Positions 36,149 to 47,051 of a DNA stretch of 64,000 nt are shown piece after piece. A program made the translations under genes and the position numbers. Origin of the DNA: Erythroxylum novogranatense (Eukaryota; Streptophyta; Magnoliopsida; Malpighiales; Erythroxylaceae); the NCBI GenBank assembly GCA_029891385.1, contig CM057228.1:50493783-50557782 (forward strand), written 5' to 3'. A model generated the notes under the pieces. It did no database searches. It saw nothing but the letters and a program-made list of their open reading frames with translations, and was not told the DNA's origin. The stretch's first letter is position 1, and every line of letters starts with the position of its first letter.

Positions 36149-39100
36149 TGAAACATCCCATCACCGATGGGAAGGGTATTTTGGTAAATTGGGAAGGGTT
36201 AGGAATGTTTAAATATATCTCGGCATGCACATGCATCTTATAGCCTCTATATTTATATGAATGATAATTTTTGCACATGCACATGATTGTACATGCATTC
36301 ATGACATTTCCTGGCATATGTGTCTGAATGAAACTTTTTGTGAATTATGTGATATTCGTGTTTGAAAATTTTAATTGAAGTGCTTTAGGTGTGTTTTACA
36401 TTTTTTGGGAATTTCAAGAATTTTTCTGGAAATTTTCGGGGAGAATTTCAGGACCGAAAAATCGCCAAGTGGCGAACTGGTTGGTTTTCGGTATCAAAAA
36501 ATTTTGCCCAATGACACTGGAAATGTAGATTCATGATTTTAGGAATTATAATTTGGAGCCATTGAAATTTGGAGACAAATTGGACTAGAAATTGAATTGA
36601 GATTGGAAAGAAACCTTAAAGTGCTTAAAATGAAGACAAATGGCAAGTGACACTTATCACTTGCCTACTTAAGTCTTTAACTTGAGTTTTATATTATTAA
36701 CCTAAGCAATTCTCGATAGTTTCATTTAGGAATCCTTTGAAATTGAAAGTCTCCTTCCTTCTCACCCGTAGCTTCCATCATCATCTTCTTCTTCTTCTTT
36801 GGTTTTCTTCTCCTTCTTTGAAATTGCTACTCTTCTCATCTACTTTAAGTGCTTCCTCTTCATATATCCAAGCCTAAGCCTCCTAAACCCCTTAAAAATG
36901 GTGATTTTCGTATATGTGTGAAGTGAGGTGAAGGAATTGGTGTTAGATGGAGAATTAAAGATTTGAAGTTTGTTAGGTAAGACTTTGTGTTTATGTTCTT
37001 TAATTTGGTAGTTAGAAGCATTTATGGGGATTAATTTTACATTAATTTCATGAAACTTGTAATTTGATTGTTTGGGTATGAGTTTATGTTTGTGTGAGGA
37101 TGAAGGATGAATGTAAGTGTAATAGGTTTTGTATGAAAAATAGGATGGATTGAAGTGGATTTTGTGATGTTAGATGAGTGGAAATGAAGTAAGGAAATTG
37201 CGTATGTTGTTGCTGCCAAATTGTGATGGATTACTCAAGTAATTGTTTTAATGAATTTATGGCTGAATTATAGGTCCAAATGGATACATATTGATGTAGG
37301 TAAAGTGATGAAATGAAAAGAGTTGAGGTAGGGAGGAAATCTGGAAAATGTGACTTTGTGTAGATTTAAGATTTTGGCTCATAACTTTTGATATGGTTGT
37401 CCAATTGAGCTGAGGATTGTTTTAAATTAAATTTAAGAAATATGGCTAGATTTCATATGAAGTAAGTTTGATCCAATTCTGACTTTAAGGATTTTAATTT
37501 TGGCATGCAAAGTGAGTTGTTAGGTGCTGTGTGAACAGTATACGAACCTTGTGACCTGAAACTTTGATGAATTTTTTTAGATTGAATTGGATTGAATTTG
37601 CTAATTTGGTCTTCATTAAAGTTGAATTTTTTTTGTTAGCTTTCTAACGCCACTAAGTATGAATTTTGTTGATTTGTACGTTGAAAGTTATGGTGTGTTA
37701 ATGTTCACATGGTCATTCAGTAGACAATGTGTTTTATGTGTAAGTGACTTTATGTGAACAGGTTTTGTGCTATTTATGTTCTGATATTTATTTGGGACTG
37801 TTGGTGGTGAAATTGGCTTTAGTGACCTTCTGGAAAGTTGTAGAGATTGTTGTAGCTTTCGAATGAGGTATTTTGTGTGAATTTTGGATGTAAGTATTGT
37901 TATATACAAATTTGTAAAGTTTTGTTATGGTTTGGGTTAAATGCTGATTTCTTAAACCCTAACAGGACAGCCACCTAAGTGAGAGGAATTGACCTAGTTT
38001 GAATGGGAATTTTCTTTGAAGTCCTTCTTGATAATTGTAGTACATTGTCTGAGTTTTTTTGTTTCTGTATGGTATGTAATTTTTCGACAATAGGTTGAAA
38101 AGTTATGAATGTTGGAAGATTCTGTTACTGTGAGAATGAGACTTATATAGGCAGAAGTTTTGCTTGAGAATTTGAGTTGTTTAGAGGTTGATTTTGTGTC
38201 CAATTTATTCATGAAACTTGTAGAAAATGTTTTTATCTTTCTTTTGACATATATTTTGGAATTTTTGGCATAAGGAATGGAAAGAGAGGTATTTTTTTGT
38301 AGAGTGTAGTTACTATTCATATGGTAGTTTTATTGTTTCATTGGACAGAACCTTTGTTTGTGTTTTTGACCCTCTTATGGATTGAATTGGATTGGGAGGC
38401 CTTCTTGAAGATTGTATAAAATGTTTATAGCTTTCTAATGGTGTATAATGTACCTTATTTGGAGTTATGAGTAAAACGTTATGAGGATTGGAAGAACACA
38501 GTTACTGTTCATATGGTCATTTATGGGCAGTAACTTTGAAGTAGTTTTTTGCACCCTTAGAGGTGAGATTGTTGTGAGCCCTTCATAGAACTTGTAGGGT
38601 TTCTTATTAACTTTCCAATGAGACCTTGTTTGTAAATTTTAGATAAGTGTGTAAAAAGTTATGCATTTTAGAAATTTAGATGGTGAAGAGAGGGAAATAA
38701 GTGCAAACCCTCTTATCTTTTGTTTTATCTTAAAGCTTCTTTTACTTATATCTTCGTCATCCGACCTTCGATTGACCTGGTTCTAGAGGCGTCGAATCCA
38801 TAAGACAATGATCTACCTCTCTATGTGGAATTGTGGACTTTGTAGGATTTAATTGAGATTTAGGGATTGAATCCAAGTGAGAGAATTGAGTAAAGTTTGG
38901 CAATATTCAGACCTATAGAGGTCCAAATTGAGTAATTCTGGTGTTCATAGGTTCCTAAGACATAGGGGAATCTTTTGTGATGTGAATTATGAGAAATGTC
39001 GGGAATGTCACGAACATGCATTGTACACATCTAAATTGCTACATGTGCATTATTTAATATTTCTAATTGTGCATTTGGTGACATGTGAATATTGTGATTA

Positions 39101-39319
39101 TTATAGAGGCACAGTTAGAACGTCATCCCACGGATGTTGCTGAGACTTCCCGGCATTAGCTCGGAAGCTATTTGGTGAGTAACCTAGATGGTTTCTCGAT
39201 TATTAATTGTTTATTTTTTGCACGTATAACACTGTGGAGAATAATGGTAGGCTTTGTGTTTGCTTATGCTGGTTCTGGACCGAAGATGTCCGAGATATTG
39301 GAAGAATATGACATAGAAG
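36149..39319 (+). repeat. Tekay 5' LTR, first segment
   Basis: It starts TGAAACATCCCATCACC and aligns with 59122-61488 (TGTGACATCCAATCACC) over 2.37 kb. It continues to 39319, where the gag-only element inserts, and resumes at 43848. Features seen: a single CpG palindrome TCGCCAAGTGGCGA at 36463-36476, a CTT-rich tract near 36782-36800, and repeated 180-base modules with GCTTTCTAATG...GAGTTATGAG...GTTACTGTTCATATG. Confidence 0.9.
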
Positions 39320-40359
39320 TGTTAGCGATCTAGAAGGGGGGGTTGAATAGATCTTTATGCTTTTTTTAATTTTCTACAATAAAATCAGAAGTTAATTCAC
39401 ACAATAGTAATTTAAACAAATTTAAATACAAAGAGTAGGGAAGAAGATCAAACACTATTTTTATAAAGGTTCGGTGCTAAGACCTACATCCTCTACCTAA
39501 GCTCCCACCTAGGATTTTGCAAACCACTTTATTACACTCTTTGTAGTTCAGTGTGAACTATTACAATGCCGCTTGATTTCCAGCTCAAGCTACCTTTACA
39601 CTTGATTTGTCTTCCGGCACAAATCCTACCAATACCACTTGATTTCCGGCTCAAGCTACCTCACACGTGACCTACCACTAGTCACTCAATTTGTAAAAGA
39701 AATAGGATAAAGATCTAAGAACAAGTGCTCAATACAAATGTAAACAAAGTAAGAACAATGATGAGCAATTTGGAGCTAGATAAGAGTATTTTGGCTTGTA
39801 GAACTTGTGTCACTACTTCATCAATCATCCACCCTTTATATAAGAAGAAATATAGCTGTTGCGACTTATTCTAGCAGTTGCTAGATTGAAATGACCGTTC
39901 CTTAATAATCTCCCTTCCATTTTTGGCTAATTGGACCGTTGGAATTAATGTGTTGTACCCATAAGTCGACTTGTCGAGTTGTATAAGTCTACTTGTGACA
40001 ACATTTTACGTAAACTTGCATCTCCGCTCTTCTATAAGTCGACTTGTGATGTATAAGTCGACTTGTGTTGACATATCTTCATATATTAGTTGACATATGA
40101 TATTCTGGTCAACTTATGTAAGCTTCAACGGTAATATCCACTCAAATCTTCTATAATCTTCATTATATAAGCCTCTTTCACTTATAGGAAACTTCCATCT
40201 TGATTCTTCAATGATTAAACACTTGCTCATCTTGATTTGTACAATTCTTTCATTGAATATCAATCCCAAAATACTGAAACAATTTCTTAACCAATTTATA
40301 CATTTTATTATTATCAAAACATAAGTGGAATTAATTTGTCAACCACCATTGGTCCAACA
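39320..40359 (-). repeat. 3' LTR of the gag-only element, 1,040 bases
   Basis: It begins TGTTAGCGATC and ends GGTCCAACA, next to the polypurine tract. It is very similar to 42761-43842, with scattered transitions. A minus-strand TATA box (CTTATATAAAGGG) is at 39845-39833. Confidence 0.95.
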
Positions 40360-40378
40360 ATCTCCCCTTTTGATAATG
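40360..40378 (-). promoter_or_regulatory. polypurine tract of the gag-only element
   Basis: The minus strand reads CATTATCAAAAGGGGAGAT directly before the LTR TGTTGGACC. The run ATTATCAAAAGGGGAGA is also found at the SIRE-like element's tract (55748-55764). Confidence 0.9.
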
Positions 40379-41145
40379 AAAAATACTTAGAAATTGTTTA
40401 AGAAATGAAAATAAAGAAACATTGATCAAGGTTTTATACCTTGTCATTTTGGTTAGAAGTCTCCTCAATCATATAAATCATTGAATTTTAATAACCTTGA
40501 AAATCAATTAAAATTTTAACAAACTCCCCTTAATCAAGTAACTAAAGAAAATCCAATTTCTCATTTTCTCCCCTTTTGTCATAATCAAAACAACTAATAC
40601 AAACCAACAAAAGATGAAATATCACAATCATATTAAATAGAGAAACAAGTCATCAAACACAAATAGTCTCAAATCAAACACACTCTCCCTCAATCAAATG
40701 ACGGTGACTAAAAGATACCAATTATCAATTTCCAATATTACTCCCCTTTTGTCATAATTAAAACCAATATGAAAATGAAAATAATGCAAATGCAGTCCAT
40801 AAATAAACAAAACAGCAAACACAAATAAAGGCAATTGTCATAACATAACAATAGTCATTACGGAGAGTGAAAAGAAGAATAGATTTTAAAGAATCCATGT
40901 AGACATAAGTCGACTTGTTACCAGACATTTCACCAATTAGTTGACTTAGACATCCATAACTTGACTAGAATATACCAATACTCCAATTCAATCACATTTC
41001 AACCTAAGTGTGAATGATGATGGAATCTTTGTTGTTGTCTCCACTTATATGCCTTGAATATCTACTATCAATGTACCATGTGCTTGGTTGATTTTCATTC
41101 CTTGCTTGTACCTACAACTGAAACATCCTTTCTTCTCATTGGTAC
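40379..41145 (-). other. 3' untranslated part of the gag-only element with two extra polypurine-like copies
   Basis: Non-coding. Minus-strand copies of ATTATGACAAAAGGGGAG occur at 40585-40568 and 40758-40741, each close to the true tract at 40360-40378. The ACAAGTCGACTTATG word of the LTR is present once near 40905-40919. Confidence 0.75.
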
Positions 41146-42732
41146 TCAAGCCATCTTGGGTCCATTTTGGTTAGTCATATAAACCACATTAGAAGGTGTT
41201 GTACCTTTTACCACCCAGATTTTCTTAACCTTAACACATCTCCTAATACTTTTACATGCAATTTCTATATGACCATCTTTCAAGCATCTAGCACATTGAG
41301 CAACTTTTCCATCCTTGGTAAATTTGGAAATTAAAGAACAATCTCTATTATAAGGATCATATCCCAAACCATGTTTAGAAATAAAATATCTTTGTAAAGA
41401 TAACATCTCTTCAAACTTTGCATTTCCACCAACAAATTTTCCAACCACATAAGAAAATTCCTTTCTAAGTCTATCAAGCTCACAAGTAAGACTTTCTTTT
41501 TCAGCAAGACATGCAGAATGATCTTCCTTAGGACAATCTAAATCATCAATCGTCTCATGTAAAGCATTATTTTTAGCAACTAGTTCTCTTATTTTCTTTC
41601 TCAAATTTTTATTGATCTCAATAGCTTCTTCAAAATCAATTTGTAAAGCGTTAAAAGAATCTATAAGATCTTGATCAATGAAATATACCTCATCTTCATC
41701 ATCACTTGTTGAGAAGCTATTTGCCATAAGTGATAGGTTGTTTTCATCATTGCTTTGAAATGCTTCCTCATCATCACTCCACGTGGCTATAAGGCTAACT
41801 TTCTTTTTCCTTTTGTCATTTCTCTGGAGATTTGAATTTGAGGATGAGCTTTTGCATTCTCTAGCATGATGTCCTCTTTCTATGGCAAATTTTTTTCTTT
41901 CTCCATTTCTTCCATCATTTAATTCCTTCCTCCGATTTTTGAGAAGTCCTTTGAATTTTCTCAAATTTTTGGCGTACATTGATATTTCTTCGTCTTCTTC
42001 CTCTTCATCTATTTCTTTGTCACTTTCATCAAGAGAAGAAACATTAGCTTTTAAAGCAATTGACTTTTGGGACTTACCTCTTCCTCCTCTTGATTTGAGA
42101 ATGATCTCATAGTTAATGAGAGATCCCACCAAGGCGTTGAATTCCAAGTGATTGAGATCTTTAGACTCCATAATAGCGGTGACTTGAGAGTCCCATTCTT
42201 TCAGTAGTGAGCGGAGAATCTTCTTCACCTTCTCGCTATCCGTCATATGCTTTCCAAGGTTGCCTAATTCATTTATGATTTCTGCAAAATGATCAAGCAT
42301 AATAGAAATAGACTCACCTTCCTTCATGACAAACATTTCATAGTCATGGAGAAGCATGTTGATCTTTGTTTCCCAGACTTGGTTGGTTCCTTCGTGGGTG
42401 TTGCGAAGTCTTTCCCACATTTCTTTCGCGCTAGTACACAAATTAACTCGGTTTCTTTCCTCAATCGTGAGAGCGTAATATATTAACTTCATTGCTTTTG
42501 CGTTGATGTAAGCTTGCCTCCAGTCATTGTCATCATATTCTTGCTCCGTTTTTAACTCACCATTTTCTTTTAACGGTGGTTGTGGACCGAAGATAATTAT
42601 CTTCCAATATTCCACTCCTTCGCTTATGATGTGATACTTTATAGGATTTTTCCAAGATGAATAGTTAGTACCATTAAATAAAGGAGGGCGATAATTTGTG
42701 TTACCTTCTTCCGCTAGTTTGTTGTGTGCCAT
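41146..42732 (-). CDS. intact Gag of the gag-only element, 528 residues
   Basis: The start is the ATG at 42732, 16 bases inside the primer site; the frame is open to the stop at 41146. Residues about 1-60 contain NYRPPLFNGTNYSSWKN, the start of copia Gag. Residues 60-220 form the UBN2-type capsid region, with YYALTIEERNRVNLC, KEMWERLRNTHEG and KKILRSLLKEWDSQVTAI. A first zinc knuckle is damaged (only GHHAREC remains). An acidic stretch follows, then a predicted coiled coil at about 350-430. A complete CCHC knuckle CARCLKDGHIEIAC is at 480-493, then the ending KKIWVVKGTT. The protein should package the element's RNA into particles formed with a helper. It is the only undamaged coding region in the window. 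Family assignment to the SIRE branch is inferred from Gag similarity to 48488-48970. Confidence 0.93.
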   Translation of the reverse strand: MAHNKLAEEGNTNYRPPLFNGTNYSSWKNPIKYHIISEGVEYWKIIIFGPQPPLKENGELKTEQEYDDNDWRQAYINAKAMKLIYYALTIEERNRVNLCTSAKEMWERLRNTHEGTNQVWETKINMLLHDYEMFVMKEGESISIMLDHFAEIINELGNLGKHMTDSEKVKKILRSLLKEWDSQVTAIMESKDLNHLEFNALVGSLINYEIILKSRGGRGKSQKSIALKANVSSLDESDKEIDEEEEDEEISMYAKNLRKFKGLLKNRRKELNDGRNGERKKFAIERGHHARECKSSSSNSNLQRNDKRKKKVSLIATWSDDEEAFQSNDENNLSLMANSFSTSDDEDEVYFIDQDLIDSFNALQIDFEEAIEINKNLRKKIRELVAKNNALHETIDDLDCPKEDHSACLAEKESLTCELDRLRKEFSYVVGKFVGGNAKFEEMLSLQRYFISKHGLGYDPYNRDCSLISKFTKDGKVAQCARCLKDGHIEIACKSIRRCVKVKKIWVVKGTTPSNVVYMTNQNGPKMA

Positions 42733-42748
42733 CCCCAGATACTTCTAC

Positions 42749-42760
42749 TTTGATACCAAT
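42749..42760 (-). promoter_or_regulatory. primer binding site, tRNA-Met type
   Basis: The minus strand reads ATTGGTATCAAA followed by GTAG, directly next to the LTR at 42761. It matches TGGTATCA of the initiator tRNA-Met site but differs at the fourth-to-last bases (AAAG in place of GAGC). Confidence 0.8.
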
Positions 42761-43842
42761 TGTTAGCGATCTAAAAGGGGGGGTTGAATAGATCTTTATG
42801 CTTTTTGTAATTTTCTACAATAAAATCAGAAGTTAATTCACACAATAGTAATTTAAACAAATTTAAATACAAAGAGTAGGGAAGAAGATCAAACACTATT
42901 TTTATAGAGGTTCGGTGCTAAGACCTACGTCCTCTACCTAAGCTCCCACTTAAGATTTTGCAAACCACTTTATTACACACTTTGTAGTTCAGTGTGAACT
43001 CTTACAATGCCGCTTGATTTCTGGCTCAAGCTACCTTTACACTTGATTTGTCTTCCGGCACAAATCCTACCAATACCACTTGATTTCCGGCTCAAGCTAC
43101 CTCACACGTGACCTGCCACTAGTCACTCAATTTGTAAAAGAAATAGGATAAAGATCTAAGAACAAGTGCTCAATACAAATGTAAACAAAGTAAGAACAAT
43201 GATGAGCAATTTGGAGCTAGATAAGAGTATTTTGGCTTGTAGAACTTGTGTCACTACTTCATCAATCATCCACCCTTTATATAAGAAGAAATATAGCTGT
43301 TGGGACTTATTCTAGCTGTTGCTAGATTGAAATGACCGTTCCTTAATAATCTCCCTTCCATTTTTGGCTAATTGGACTGTTGGAATTAATGTGTTGTACC
43401 CATAAGTCGACTTGTCGAGTTGTATAAGTCGACTTGTGACCATAAGTCGACTTGTCGAGTTGTATAAGTCGACTTGTGACAACATTTTACGTAAACTTGC
43501 ATCTCTGCTCTTCTATAAGTCAACTTGTGATGTATAAGTCGACTTGTGTTGACATATCTTCATGTATTAGTTGACATATGATGTTCTGGTCGACTTATGT
43601 AAGCTTCAACGGTAATATCCACTCAAATCTTCTATAATCTTCATTATATAAGCCTCTTTCACTTATAGGAAACTTCCATCTTGATTCTTCAATGATTAAA
43701 CACTTGCTCATCTTGATTTGTACAATTCTTTCATTGAATATCAATCCCAAAATACCTGAAACAATTTCTTAACCAATTCTATACATTTTATTATTATTAA
43801 AACATAAGTGGAATTAATTTGTCAACCACCATTGGTCCAACA
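42761..43842 (-). repeat. 5' LTR of the gag-only element, 1,082 bases
   Basis: TGTTAGCGATC to GGTCCAACA, with the AGAAG duplication outside. It is longer than the other LTR mainly because a 40-base block containing CATAAGTCGACTTGTCGAGT is duplicated in tandem at 43400-43479. A minus-strand TATA box is at 43288-43276. Confidence 0.95.
43398..43590. repeat. cluster of AAGTCGACTT palindromes in U3 of the gag-only element
   Basis: ATAAGTCGACTTGT occurs at about 43402, 43424, 43442, 43464 and 43533, with variants near 43514 and 43587 (GGTCGACTTATG). The other LTR has the same cluster with fewer copies at 39960-40115. It lies about 250-440 bases from the U3 end and upstream of the TATA box on the minus strand. 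Confidence 0.88.
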
Positions 43843-43847
43843 AGAAG

Positions 43848-44731
43848 TGCTATATGTGATTTCGAATGTGATTAATTATGAATTACTTGTGTAAATGTGG
43901 TAATTTGAGATCGAATATGTTGTGGGCTTTGCTTTATATTGCCATGTGCATTCTATGCATAATGCATGATCAGTAATTGGCAGTTGTGACCGGAGCAGCC
44001 ACCGAGAGCTTAAAGCTCAACGTATTTGGGCCTCGAGCCCACAGTGCTTCAAAGCCTTAGGCTCAACGAATAATGCACCCTTATTGGGACAGTTTAGGCA
44101 CTCGGTCACAACAACGTAATAAATTGGAAAAAAAAGGGTCACATACGCATTACATATACATTTGACTGAATATCTGTGATTTGAGTGAAAAGCCAAAGGC
44201 TTTGTGCTCATGTAAATAATCATGTGGTACATATGAATGAGTTATTATATTATACTGTGATTTGTTTGACTATGCATGAATTGGGTGAACCATCGATGAT
44301 GGTTCCTCACTGAGTTCGCAAACTCACCCAAAATTGCAAATTATTTTTCAGGACCGAGAGAGTAGACTCGTAGCTCCAGAGAGACTTTTCCTGCCGTGTA
44401 GATCGAGTTGGCAAGAGAAGTCATGGCTCACAGGTCGGTCAGCTGACACTTTTTGAGGGATGACCTAGTTAGGTTTTGTATTTGATTTTCTTTTGGAGTA
44501 ATGTAAAAACAATGAAAACTGAAAGATATGTAAATTACTATTTTTGATGATATGAAATGAGAAAAAAATTATGGTTAAAAAAAATTAGTGGTTTTCATAT
44601 TGATGCTGTATAATTATTGATGCCATATGAGGTACAGTAGTGATTGCTCGTAATACACCCTTTTCGTAGGATATGTATTGGGATGACCTACGGGCGTCCC
44701 GGTGTATACCCTATAATAAGGGGGTGCTACA
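43848..44731 (+). repeat. Tekay 5' LTR, second segment
   Basis: Sequence resumes after the AGAAG duplication and ends GGGGGTGCTACA at 44731, seven bases before the primer site. It includes a group of short hairpins at 44006-44203 and the U5-like stretch near 44640-44720. This part is missing from the truncated 3' LTR. Confidence 0.8.
44006..44203 (+). repeat. group of short hairpins in the Tekay LTR
   Basis: Inverted arms: GAGCTT/AAGCTC at 44006-44018, TGGGC/GCCCA at 44027-44041, AGCC/GGCT at 44053-44063, and AAAGCC/GGCTTT at 44189-44203. A weaker CCC/GGG pair lies near 44078-44087. Arm sequences differ while the layout is kept. Confidence 0.65.
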
Positions 44732-44737
44732 TTTAGG

Positions 44738-44750
44738 AGGTATCAGAGCA
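44738..44750 (+). promoter_or_regulatory. Tekay primer binding site, initiator tRNA-Met
   Basis: AGGTATCAGAGCA, where the family has TGGTATCAGAGCA, lies just after the LTR end at 44731. Confidence 0.85.
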
Positions 44751-45029
44751 TGGTTTGACATCTGTTGGAACTAGGACATAATTAGACTTGAATTATTATG
44801 AGAAATGCAGAAACTGATCAGAGTTCTTGTTTTATTATAGGTCATCCGTTCTTGGTGATCAGATAGATCAGCAAGCTGACCAGGGATCTGTCGGAGCTAG
44901 TAAAGAGTCCTCGGTGTCTCGATCTGAGGAGCTGCCTCCTAGAGTTCTCATGAGACGAGAGAGAAGGTATGACAAATCGCGCTAGCTTGGGGCTATAGAT
45001 TCGATGGCGGTCTGAGACTCGCAAGGTGA

Positions 45030-46430
45030 GGATGGTGGAAGCGAATCGATAGGGTCTTTAATCAGATGGATCGTGATCCATCTGAGAGGTTTGATTATGC
45101 AGTCTCTCTTCTGCAGGGCCCAGCTAATTAGTGGTGGAAGACTGTCCCGGGCAGTACCACCAGGCCTTGCCCATTGACATGGGACGATTTCCTGAGGGCT
45201 TTTAGAGATAATTATATGCCCAAGGTGTATCTGGAAATGAAGATGCAGGAGCTTTTGGAGCTGAGACAGGGTAGGATGACAGTGGCAGGGTATGAAGTTA
45301 GGTTTAACGAGCTAATGGGATATGCTACTGCTTTGATCTCGACAGAGGCTGATAGGTGCCAGAGATTTGAGCATGGCCTTAACTTGGAGATCCGTACTAG
45401 ATTGGCCCGATCTGATATGGGCACTTTTGCTGAGCTTAAGGCTGCTGTAGTGAGAGTTGAGCAGCTTATAAGGAAGAGACAGGTGGAGCTGGGTCAGGGG
45501 TCCAGGGGGAAGAGACTAAGTGAGAGTCACGGCAGTTCTGGTAGAGGCTTTAGCAAGCGCCAGAGCAGGACTTTTACGTCACCTGGAGGATCCAGACAGT
45601 CTGGGTATAGACAGAGAGGGAGATTTGTTCAGACTGGCAGTAGCAGTGGTAGAGGTGCAGGGGAGAATCCCCCAGTTTGTGAGCATTGTGACAAGAGGCA
45701 CAGTGGGGAGTGTTGGCGGTTGACTAAAGCCTGCCTTAGATGTGGCTCCATGAATCATTAGATTCGGGATTGCCCTGCTACTGTGGGAGCTCAGTCTGTT
45801 GTCAATGCTAGATCTGGTAGTAGTACTACGGTGCAGCAGAGCCGAGGGGGTGGATCCGGGCAGAGAGGTCGAGGTAGAGGTCGTGGTAGAGCAGAGGGAT
45901 CCTTTGTGAGGGCTGAGGGTCGGGGCAATCGACCACAGTCCCAGGCCAGGATCTATGCCATGACTAGGCAGGAGGCCCAGGATTCTCCTGATGTTGTAGC
46001 TAGTATGCTTCTTATTTCTGATATTGAGGCATTTGCATTGCTAGATCCAAGATCCACACATTCATTCATTACACCGCATTTGACATGTAGATTGCATGGG
46101 GATAGAGAGATATTACAGTATGGGTTAGAGGTGAGTACACCTCTAGGGAGTACTACTACTTTGGGAGAGGTCTGCAAGGGGTGCTCGATCCAGATTGATC
46201 AAGTAATGTTGAAAGCAGACCTTATAGTGTTACCATTGAGAGAGATCGATGTGATTCTGGGGATGGACTGGCTTACTGCCCATAGTGCTATCATGGACTG
46301 CTACACCAAGGAGGTCATATTAGAGTCTCCTGGTCAGCCAAGAGCAGTGTTCAGAGGAGTTAGTCAGGCAGTGCTAGCTCGGATGATCTCTTTCCTGAGT
46401 GCCCTGAGATTGATGCTGGGAGGCTGTTAG
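45030..46430 (+). pseudogene. Tekay Gag and protease (nonsense-broken)
   Basis: The capsid domain reads from about 45030 (RIDRVFNQMDRDPSERFDYA) through DFLRAFRDNYMPKVYLEMKM, then QELLELRQGRMTVAGYEVRF and a Gly/Ser/Arg-rich tail. The zinc knuckle CLRCGSMNH is cut by TAG at 45759-45761, where the family has Gln. The protease follows with MTRQEAQDSPDVVASMLL; its active site is LLDPRSTHSF (about 46041-46070), where the family has DSG, so the glycine is lost. IDVILGMDWLTAHSAIMDC is the conserved C-terminal part. The frame ends at TAG 46428-46430, again at a Gln position. TAG 45129-45131 breaks the capsid. The first 250 bases after the primer site are too decayed to place the start. Confidence 0.9.
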
Positions 46431-47051
46431 GCCTATTTGGCTCATGTTATTGACACGAGAGTTGAGCATAGGCTTCAGGATATTCTCGTGGTTATGGAAT
46501 TTCTAGATGTATTTCTTGATGAGTTACCGGGGTTGCCGCCGGATCGGGAGATAGAGTTTACCATTGACCTCGTTCCAGGTACTGCTCCTATATCTATACC
46601 TCCATATAGGATGGCACCTGTGGAACTGAGGGAGCTAAAGGCTCAGTTATAGGAGTTACTGGAGAAGGGTTTTATCAGGCCCAGTGTCTCACCTTAGGGA
46701 GCTCCGGTATTGTTTGTAAAGAAGAAGGATGGGACTCTGAGATTGTGCATCAATTACAGGCAGCTGAATTGGGTGACAATGAAGAATAAGTATCCCCTAA
46801 CTAGGATCGATGACTTGTTTGATCAGTTACAGGGAGCTCAGGTGTTCACTGAGCTGGATCTGAGGTCAGGGTATTATCAGCTGAAGATAGCGGAGGCTGA
46901 TGTGCCTAAGAGTGCCTTCAGGAGCAAGTATGGGCATTTCGAGTTTCTGGTGAAGTCGTTTGGGTTGACTAATGCCCCTGTAACTTTTATGGCCTTGATG
47001 AATAAGGTCTTTCAGCCCTACCTAGATCAATTTGTCATTGTATTCATTGAT
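46431..47051 (+). pseudogene. Tekay reverse transcriptase, N-terminal part up to the first catalytic Asp
   Basis: The frame continues from gag-protease: [20 protein letters not shown], then [17 protein letters not shown], then [35 protein letters not shown] and [12 protein letters not shown] codons replace Gln at 46650-46652 and Trp at 46695-46697. The catalytic FIDD box is cut between its two aspartates by the SIRE-like insertion: the first Asp codon is 47049-47051 and the second is 56754-56756. The enzyme copies element RNA to DNA and uses both aspartates to bind metal. Confidence 0.95.

Larger units (their letters stand above)
39320..43842 (-). mobile_element. gag-only LTR element (TR-GAG-like), 4.5 kb
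   Basis: Two LTRs (39320-40359 and 42761-43842) are flanked by the target duplication AGAAG (39315-39319 and 43843-43847). On the minus strand the internal part holds a primer site, one intact gag ORF, a 3' untranslated part and a polypurine tract. There is no room for and no trace of protease, integrase or reverse transcriptase: the whole internal part is 2.4 kb. This architecture matches the non-autonomous TR-GAG class described in plants. Its Gag and polypurine tract resemble those of the SIRE-like element in this window, so a SIRE-type element is the likely helper. It sits inside the Tekay 5' LTR. Confidence 0.93.

Noticed and set aside
35976..36317. Minus-strand frame of 113 codons, similar to 59007-59291
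   Set aside because: The similarity is because both lie in the two Tekay LTRs, antisense; not a gene family.
41882..42112. Plus-strand open frame of 76 codons
   Set aside because: Antisense shadow of the gag-only element's Gag.
44842..45024. Minus-strand frame near the Tekay gag start
   Set aside because: Antisense to the decayed Gag N-terminus.
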